Shown: positions 57,005 to 64,000 of the stretch, in pieces | How positions within the stretch are numbered: the first letter of the stretch is position 1 | Layout: every line of letters begins with the position of its first letter | Assembly (NCBI GenBank): GCA_943735955.1 | Contig: OX030962.1 | Coordinates: 3,445,239-3,509,238 of the forward strand | Direction of reading: 5' to 3' | Source: Piscicola geometra | Taxonomy: Eukaryota; Annelida; Clitellata; Hirudinida; Piscicolidae | DNA length: 64,000 nucleotides | Program-made: the position numbers and the translations under genes | The notes under the pieces: model-generated | What the model was told of the DNA's origin: nothing | Seen by the model: the letters and a program-made list of their open reading frames with translations, nothing else | The model's database searches: none

Positions 57005-57180
57005 TGCAATAATAATGCGTAATCATAATGCGCCAAGGCACGCAACTGAGGCGCCACTTACACGACATAAATCGTGAAAAACCGCATCATATATACTATA
57101 ATTGGCTCAACAGAAGTTTGAACCAGCGACCTTTAAGTTGCAGGTCCAACGACTTACCATCTAAGCCAACCCGCTTGCCA
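57005..57180 (-). mobile_element. tRNA-derived SINE, family A
   Basis: On the minus strand the head GGTTGGCTTAGATGGTAAGT, a GCA anticodon loop and a weaker B box (GCTGGTTCAAACTTC) are followed by the family body with gcgcctcagttgcgtgcctt. It lies about 120 bp downstream of the transmembrane exon, in the following intron or 3' region. Confidence 0.8.
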
Positions 57181-57298
57181 ACATATATTTCAGATCAATA
57201 TTGAACAACGTTCTCTGAAACAAAGAGAATTCTTGTTTATAACAGAAATTATAGTAGTATTTAATAATTAAAAACTGATAAAAATTCTGCATATTTGC

Positions 57299-57463
57299 CT
57301 TTTGCTGGTATATTCTCTTGAGACAGAAGACGACGATGGCGATGATGATGAATAAGAGAAGGATGCATGCGATCAATATTGCAGTTATTTTGCTTGAGTC
57401 TATTCCAAAATCCTGTTTCTCTGGAGGCCAGCCCACGTAAATCTTCGTAACTCTCACTCCAAA
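57299..57463 (-). CDS. Membrane-protein family, transmembrane exon (copy 1)
   Basis: The exon has 55 codons in phase 0 at both sides. It starts after attttacag with FGVRVTKIYVGWPPEKQDFG, then a helix ITAILIACILLLFIIIAIVV, a Cys, and a basic stop-transfer LKRIYQQK. The helix has about 22 residues and the positive side suggests that the C-terminus is cytosolic. The donor at the position equivalent to copy 2 would be AAG|GCAAAT, a GC donor in place of GT. If that is not used, the frame reads on for about 40 AT-rich codons into the SINE and stops. Family function is unknown. Confidence 0.68.
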
Positions 57464-57555
57464 CTGTAAAATATTCATTATTATACATACAAAAAATTCC
57501 CCAGTTTTAAATGGTTGTTTGAAATCTTTTTGGAAAAATAAGTAATATTTAATAC

Positions 57556-57619
57556 CCTCTGTTTTATTCCACTTTCCAAGGCGTCTTTCTTTAAGTTCTT
57601 GAGCATCTCAATACGATCA
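57556..57619 (-). CDS. Membrane-protein family, linker exon (copy 1)
   Basis: The acceptor attttagttag leads into one base that completes an Arg codon, then DRIEMLKNLKKDALESGIKQ and R, and the donor AGG|GTATTA. Phases agree with the exon on each side (2 at the left, 0 at the right). The sequence is charged and probably helical. It links the Cys-rich extracellular part to the membrane exon. Confidence 0.65.
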
Positions 57620-57890
57620 CTAACTAAAATAACAATATAATTAGTTTAGGGTTTGGGTTTGATGATGCTCAAATTCTATAGGTATGAAATTTGTTATTTA
57701 TTCTGCGGCTGAATGTAGTATTTACCGTTATAATATACTTTTGCGGCTAAAAATCTATGTACATGGGTAAATCCAGATTTGACTAGAAAAATTTAATTTT
57801 CAGTGTCTTACTTATTTTTGAAAAACTGAAAGTTGCATTAAAATGTGAATGCGTTTTTTTAAGAACATGAATATAAGAATATTATCCATG

Positions 57891-59160
57891 CATTGACGTA
57901 TCCAGAAGGGAGGGCTTTTACAACTGGAGAAAAATTCACTAAATAGCAAAATGTTATAGACTTTTGTTGTTTGATTACATGATTTACCCCTTAGAAGAAG
58001 ATAATAGGTGAAAGAGTGTTCAAATATTTAGGCCGCATGCGAATTGAAGCCGGTGATACTGAATTGCAACATCATTTTGAGAACGACAAAAAATGGATTA
58101 TATTCATCTTCTGTCAGTCAAAATAAAACAAAACATTTTGCAAAAAAACAATAAAAGAACATTTAGTCTCCGATCTTGAACAAGCTTTTGCTTACACTTT
58201 TTGGCTGACGAGACCGCAGATATTTCAGGAAAGGAGCAGTTAAGCCATGGATTGAGGTTTTTTGATGTGAGTATGAATAAAATAAGCAAAAAAATTTTAG
58301 GTTTTGTATAACCAAAAAAACTTAGTGCTACTGGTATTACTAACACAATTTATAAATTTTTAACAACTTTAAATTTTGAACCTAATAAATGCGTTGGTTT
58401 GGGCTTTGACAGATGTTCTACTCTGCCTGGGAAAGAAGGAGGTGTGCCAGCAATTTGAAAACAAGAATATATAAATGCTTCATACTTCGCAAGATTGAAT
58501 CTTAAGATAAATGATTCAAAAAATATTCCAGAAATTATAAACTGTATTGGAACCGTAAAAGAAATAATGAGATTTTTTGAAAGTTTGTGTTACGACGAAA
58601 TTTGATATCCAACATTCCTAAACTGAAAGATGGTTGGTAAAATACAAAACGATTCGTATCTTCAAGAGTAATTTTGTAGACAAATATTAGTTGAAGAGAG
58701 GAATTCTAATACCAGAGGCAAAGCCAATCAGTTACATGCTGCCGTCTGTAATGCGTCATTTGTGGTGTCGTTTTGTTTAATTGCAAAATACTCTGCTATG
58801 ATAGAACTAGTAACAAACATGTTAAAAACAAAGTCATTTGATACTTGAAAACTAGCCAACACATACAAATTATTTGGGATTAGTTGAAAGATCAACGAGA
58901 AAAAGCCGAGAATATTCTGTAGTTTGCCAGTAACCGTTGAAAGATTCATTTAAAAGAGAATATTTTTTTATATGTAAATGAAGATTTAAAAAAATATAGT
59001 ACTATATTAAATTACATATTTTTTGCATATTATATAAACATTTTTTAAGGTTTTTCCTAAATAATAAGCATATTAGTTTTGCTTTTGTTTTGAATGATGC
59101 AAAATAATTTTTAGTAAATAACAACTGATAACCCTTTTATAGGGACTGGATACGCTCATG
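57891..59160 (+). mobile_element. ZMYM1-like hAT deletion derivative within an intron
   Basis: The ends are cattgacgtatccag and, reverse complemented, catgagcgtatccag. Flanks tatccatg (57883-57890) and gatccatg (59161-59168) agree at seven of eight bases. Inside, 58175-58450 reads DLEQAFAYTFWLTRP in shifted frames, then ILGFV, LNFEPNKCVGLGFDRCSTLP. After that, 58690-58810 matches 21130-21260 (NQLHAAVCNASFVVSFCLIA). The C-terminal half is deleted. The element lies in the intron between exons 57619 and 59404 of the membrane-protein gene, opposite in strand. Confidence 0.85.
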
Positions 59161-59403
59161 GATCCATGTAAAATGTTTCTGAAAAATACTACGACATTAT
59201 ACTTTCTAGCTAATTAAAAATTTAAAATAGGCAAGGTTATTGTTTTCATTTTCTGAATTTTCAGCCACTATAGTTAATTTCTTGATAATTTTACCTAAGC
59301 AGCTGAATTTGCCGATGCAGAAGATTCAGGCAAAAATAATTCTATATATATCTTACTCAAATGTCTACTTTTTAATTGATTAAAATAAAATAAACCAAGT
59401 CAC

Positions 59404-59702
59404 CGACATAGGCCATTCGTGAAGAAGGTGAAGTATTCCGTATCCTGTTCGTGACCTGGTCCTACCTCAATAAGTGTAACTTTTTTACACAACTCTTCAC
59501 AACTGTCCACTCCATTCAGCTTTTCCACCTCGTCACTCCGCCTAAACCTGGATGGATCAGGTTCTTCAGATTCCATAGTTGTAACCGGAAAAGTTTCAGT
59601 TGTGTTGGTGGAAGGCTCATGGATGAGACTTTTCGCTATGATAGTTCGAATAAACCCGTCTGTGTAATCTCTTTCCATTTCCACTCCTGACTTTTTTGTG
59701 TG
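59404..59702 (-). CDS. Membrane-protein family, extracellular exon (copy 1)
   Basis: The likely acceptor is tgaaaaacag before HTKKSGVEMERDYTDGFIRT. The exon goes on with IIAKSLIHEPSTNTTETFPV, a Ser/Thr/Pro/Glu-rich middle with a possible N-glycosylation site (NTT), then NGVDSCEELCKKVTLIEVGP and EYFTFFTNGLC, ending TGTCG|GTGACT in phase 2. It aligns with 50044-50306 at both ends, with the middle diverged in length and composition. Exons further upstream, including a signal peptide, were not identified. The protein is inferred to be extracellular and membrane-anchored. Confidence 0.68.
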
Positions 59703-59749
59703 CTGTTTTTCATTGAAGGAATTATACAATACATCATCTTATTAATCTA

Positions 59750-60640
59750 GAGTAATTCATAACCTTATGTTTTTCTCAAACCACCGCAAAAGGCTCATCT
59801 ACAGTTTCCCTTCCTAACAAAATATCCACTAAAGCAACATTCACTCACGTAGGCATGGAGGCTACCTCCAGGGACATTGACCTCCAGAGTCATGACTCGA
59901 TTGACTTCTTCGAGAGCCATGCAGCTTCTATGTACTCGAGCCTGGAGTCAGTCGAGACCATTTAGACCATTCAAAATTTTAAAGCTTCATGTAGCTTTTC
60001 ACATTTATTTTAAAGTATTAATTCTTGGGGCTTAAAAAGTGTGATTATGAGTATACTACTCTTATTAATTTAGATATTAATTAATTAAATTATAATAAAA
60101 TTAATAAGTTCAAAAAATGTAAAAGTTTTAAGCAGTGATATTCCAATAATTGAAACTAAAACTGAGACTAAAATGACTGCATTCAGATTTATTGAATTTG
60201 AAATAGAATCGATTGTTTTGTACAAAATTGAAACGATATAGAAATAAAATTCATGGATTTTCAGATAAACTGAAATAGAATAAATAGGGTTAAATATCAC
60301 TTTTATAAGCTCTAGAAAATTGTGTTCACAATCAAAGACTGCTAAGTACGTGCACAACCTGGTAAATAGACCTGCTTGATGAGAAAGATCTTGATTAATT
60401 TAAAAAACAGATAAAAGTAATTGATCATTTTTTCCTTGCAAGCTTTGCACAAGATCTATTGCACTCTAGAGGCGGTGCACATGTTTATCTTGATCTCTTA
60501 GTTGGCAACCAAAATGAAATCTATATGCAGTTTCCACCAAATTTGAAAATGTTCTAGGCTGACTCTTTATAATGAATTCACTACAGAAGTAGCAAAAACC
60601 ATTTGGAAAATGTATACATGAACCCGATTGCCAATTCAAT
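59750..60640. other. Gene-poor stretch with a MITE fragment
   Basis: Positions 60125-60260 carry the cagtgatattcca end with degenerate GAAACTGAAAT repeats of the 18525 and 63835 family. A first exon of the membrane-protein gene could lie here but none is recognised. Confidence 0.45.
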
Positions 60641-60889
60641 ATGTACAGTGAGTCAAATAAGTATTGGGAAACCTTTACTAATTTCGAATATTACTTTAAA
60701 ATGTCATTGAATAAAAATTAATATTCAACTGGTGCTTTTTTATTAAATTGTTTCTAGAGTCTTTTTGGAATAGATTCAACTAATTTTTGAAAAATAGTAG
60801 GTGTATTTAATTTTAAGCTCCATGGATTTAATCTTTCCTTTCTTGGACACTGGTCACATAAACGCCATTGAGATAAATATCGCTCTTTT

Positions 60890-61700
60890 TCATAAATGCT
60901 CAATGAGGTTCATGTCAGAAGACTCGAAAACCCATTCCAGAACATAAATGTTATTTTTATTAAGGTATTTCACCACTGATTTGACTGTGTGCTTGGAATC
61001 ATTATCATGCTGAAAAATAAAGTTTTTCTCCATGCACAATTTTTTTGCAGATGATTTAAAATTATCATTCAAAATTTATATATAACTATTCTTATACAAT
61101 ATGCCATCAATAAAAACCAACATACCAACTCTACTAAAATTCATTGAACCCCAAACCATATTAGAACCATTTTCATGTTTCATAGTCGGTACAGTGCAAT
61201 TTAGTGAAAACTCTTCTTCTGCTACCCTACAAACGTTTCGGCCTCTGCACCAAAAAATTTACATTTCATTTCATCAGTCTATAATACTTTACTCGAAAAT
61301 AACTCTTGCTTAAAAATATGTAATTTTGCCCAATCTAACCTCTTTTTCATATTTGCTCATGACACATAAGCTGTACGCCTTGTCATTTTTCCATGTAAAC
61401 TTTTTTATATATTTCTGATGGGTTTCAAGCTGATGGTGAATTGGAAAATGTGTGGCAATCTGTTTCTATTTTTTTTAGCAGAAAATTATAAATTTTTCTA
61501 CTTTTTTTATTATTTTCTTGCCTCCCGTCAAACTAGTCTTCCGAGGAGCACCAGATCTTGGCTTGTTTAACAACGAATTGACTTTTTCAAATTTTTTGAA
61601 AACTGTAGATTTAGGTAAATTTATCAATTAAGTTATTTTGCTAATACTTTAATCATTGTAATCTTGTTTTATTAGCCTTTTTTAGCATCATATATTTTTG
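60890..61700 (-). pseudogene. Tc1-like DD34E transposase
   Basis: From about 61690 downward, in shifting frames: LPKSTVFKKFEKVNSLLNKP (helix-turn-helix region) and RSGAPRKTSLTGGKKIIKK, then VLQTDEMKCKFFGAEAETFV (first Asp). Then comes FIFQHDNDSKHTVKSVVKYL (second Asp) and EWVFESSDMNLIEHL (Glu). The spacing from the second Asp to the Glu is 34 residues. The catalytic triad is therefore still visible, but several stops and frameshifts block translation. The ORF ends near 60890. Confidence 0.82.
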
Positions 61701-61715
61701 ATATGGTTAGCAGCT

Positions 61716-62655
61716 GCCATCTTGGCAGCCGCTTTAACCGTTTAATGATTTTGTTAAATAGTTTGTCTTCTGATCTAATAATTTAGTTTTTTGAACTTCA
61801 AATAATACTAATTATTATTATTTATATCTTTTCTTGTTTTTTGGTTTTTAAATTTATCGCTTGCCAAATCTTGCTCTCGCATTTAAAATCTTCAACCAAT
61901 AACTGTCTAACGGACTAAAACAAAAACTTATTTTATTATAAAAAGAAGAAATGCCAGGGCCTCAAATTGAGCACCAGTGCACAGCTTGCAAGCACCCACT
62001 GGCTACCTACTTCACAAGGCAGATGAGCTCTGCAGAGGAAGGCCAGACTGCCAGAACGAATCTTCTACACATGATTGTGTTTATGTCTATTATCTATTGA
62101 GAACTGGTCTAGCTCAATGTTTTAAAAATTGAATCCACTAAAATTTGAAATTTTATTTTTTGATAAAAATTGTAAACTAATTAATGATCCATGTAATTTT
62201 TTCTCTCATACTATTGTTCCATCTAATCATAGTCGTAGCTTAGGATTTATTTTTGACTCAAAACTAACCTTAACAAACCAAATTCTATTTGTTACTAAAT
62301 CTTGCTATTTTCATCTCAGACGTATTAGACATTTATTACCTTACTTAGATGACCCTTCCTTAAAGATGTTAGTTCCTGCACTTTTCTGTCTTGAATTGAC
62401 TATTTTAATTACTCTATTATAATTTACTTGAAAGTACTTTAAAACCATTTTAATTATGCTGCTAGAATCATTAGCCGTACTCCTATTTATCATCACATTG
62501 TGCAGGTCCATATATTTGGAACTCATTACCTCCTTATTTAACTACTTCTAAATCATTACTTACTTTTCGTAAAGATCTGTTTAAAAATTTATTTACGATC
62601 GCTCTTGAATTGGAGAAAAAAACGCTATAAAAATTGATTTGATTGATTGATTGAT
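61716..62655 (+). mobile_element. LINE 3' end with hairpin arm, inserted into the Tc1
   Basis: From left to right: a cagccgctttaaccg motif, one arm of the palindrome of 36.0 kb, and a conserved segment (61945-62110) rich in motifs also at 35770-35925 (cagtgcacagcttgcaagca). Then an RT tail at 62110-62600 reads SHTIVPSNHSRSLGFIFDSK, LTLTNQILFVTKSCYFHLRR, IRHLLPYLDD, and LWNSLPPYL-like codons in another frame. It ends in (ATTG)n. This is L2/CR1-like. It interrupts the 5' part of the Tc1 transposase. Confidence 0.72.
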
Positions 62656-63044
62656 CAATTGATATTTATTTTTATTTATGAACTATATTGCTCATCATTT
62701 GTTTAAAAATAATTGAAATTGAACATTTTTATCATTTGAACATGTTTTCATAGTAGAAAAAGTAGTTAAATTAATTTATAAAAAATTCAAAATATTTAAT
62801 AGACAAAAAATGAAAATATGTCAAGTGTCCCAATACTTATTTGGCTATCATTTTTTACAATCTTTTTCAGATTACAAGTTTATAAAATACCATTTTAATG
62901 AAATTCTGTTGTTTTTCACATTAAAGAATGAATATTTATTCATATATTTGCAAAAACATAATAAAAAAATTGAGAATGATTATTTTAAACGGAAATATTC
63001 AAATTAGTAAAGGTTTCCCAATACTTATTTGACTCACTGTATAT

Positions 63045-63830
63045 ATAAAGTATTTAAAAAATAATAATCTTAGAAACTAATTTTTTCTATAAAAATTGAA
63101 ATTATATGTTAAACTTATTAACATTAATTAAAATTATCCATTCCAGCATGAATGCTGATCAAATAATATAGGACAAAACAGCCTGATCAAGAAACTGCAA
63201 TTATAATCATTTAAATAAGATATCTTCAAATGTGACGTGGTAGAGAATTTCTTGTTTTATTTTCGTTTTCAGGACAAAAACACACTAACTGATATACGAT
63301 TTACAAAAAGTTTGTCGACCATTGTTATTATCAATGACTCAAAAGATAACAGAACAAAACTAGATGCATGAAATTTTTTTAATGTATAATAAAATGTGAT
63401 TTAAAAACAATTTTTATAAACTTTAATTTAACAAAAATAAATTTAAAAAGTTTTTTTCATTTAACATTTTTGTCAAATTAACGAAATTTTACTAATTTTA
63501 TCGGACACTTAGGAACGTTAACGAAATATTTTTTATTTAAAAAGTTAACGCTAACGGCTTTTGATGGTGAATACGTTAAATTATTTATCGCAAAGTTTTA
63601 CTTCAGAACGTCTATGCTCAATATGGCTCTTGACATTCAAGCGCACCAGCTTCACTATCTTATGTGGAGAGGATTTTTCGGCATGTGGCTTACTTTGTCA
63701 AGGTTAACGAAACAGAATGAGAAAAATCTTTAAATGAAAGTGAGGGAGAAATCAAAATTCAAAAAGCTTTGGTTTTAAATTTTGTTTCATAAATATATTA
63801 AAATATTTCAAAATTTGTGGTTTTTGTTTT
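63045..63830. other. Gene-free stretch
   Basis: Positions 63470-63610 repeat the taacggcttttgatg block of 55850-56000. No gene is recognised. Confidence 0.5.
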
Positions 63831-63834
63831 TTAA

Positions 63835-64000
63835 AAGCTGAAACTGATTGAAATAGAAACTGAAATAATGGCATACAACTTTATAAAAACGGAAAAATTA
63901 ACCGAAGATATATAGAAACTGAAACGGAATTAAATGTAAAAACTGAATAGAAACTAAAACTTGAGTGATTTTAACAACTGGAATATCACTGGGTGTAAGT
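63835..64000 (+). mobile_element. 'GATATTCCAG' MITE end at the window edge
   Basis: Degenerate GAAACTGAAAT repeats are followed by the end ggaatatcactgg. The whole is the reverse complement of 18525-18665. It may continue past the window. Confidence 0.55.

Larger units (their letters stand above)
60646..63039 (-). mobile_element. Tc1-type transposon with long TIRs, TA duplication and internal insertion
   Basis: Termini cagtgagtcaaataagtatt (left) and aatacttatttgactcactg (right) are inverse and flanked by TA on each side. Inside each end a second related motif lies about 200 bp in (ttggacactggtcacat at 60845, gtcaagtgtcccaatac at 62820), the IR/DR arrangement of Sleeping Beauty-like elements. 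At 2394 bp it is larger than a typical Tc1 because of an insertion at about 61716-62650. The transposase on the minus strand is broken. Confidence 0.9.

Overview
The window is nuclear DNA of an invertebrate-like animal. It is very AT-rich by eye, has spliceosomal GT/AG introns, tRNA-derived SINEs, a U6 snRNA fragment and TTAGGG-type repeats, and carries hAT, Tc1, piggyBac, RTE and CR1/L2-like elements together. There is no operon, Shine-Dalgarno site or CRISPR array. The species cannot be named from the sequence; a cnidarian, flatworm or another AT-rich invertebrate would all fit.

Host genes are sparse and all lie on the minus strand. The clearest is a complete four-exon gene for NTPCR/THEP1, a P-loop nucleoside-triphosphatase (33290 down to 32387). 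The more novel one is a family of unidentified single-pass membrane proteins. One copy has three consecutive exons (59702-59404, 57619-57556, 57463-57299). Related exons lie at 50306-50044, 38190-38120 and 37917-37756. The paralogous exons share a [DE]YTDG..RT.IAKS motif, a DSCEE.C.KV motif, and a juxtamembrane V..I..GW segment followed by a hydrophobic helix.

Nearly everything else is mobile DNA, much of it nested, and in several cases the boundaries can be proved from 8-bp target duplications. From 1 to 19 kb there are scattered LINE 3' ends, SINEs, a fold-back element, a piggyBac remnant, MITEs, an antisense U6 core and a 127-unit AGT microsatellite. From 19 to 31 kb there is a pile of hAT elements: a ZMYM1-like hAT is interrupted by another hAT (19937-21013), cut off by an RTE 5' fragment, and followed by a 1.75-kb satellite of 15-bp units. 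A second TTF/ZMYM1-type hAT is split by a ZBED-type hAT (26476-29283), which itself holds an L2/CR1-like LINE end. A hAT MITE (31801-32360) stops 26 bp short of the NTPCR stop codon.

From 34 to 36.7 kb there is a long hAT transposase pseudogene and a LINE/hairpin composite with two near-perfect palindromes. From 40.7 to 47.6 kb lies a decayed two-ORF LINE broken by at least four insertions. At 47696-49843 there is a hAT with an 8-bp duplication whose empty paralogous site survives at about 54.37 kb. From 60.6 to 63.0 kb there is a Tc1-type DD34E element carrying a LINE/hairpin insertion. No intact transposase or reverse transcriptase ORF was found, so most elements here are dead or non-autonomous.
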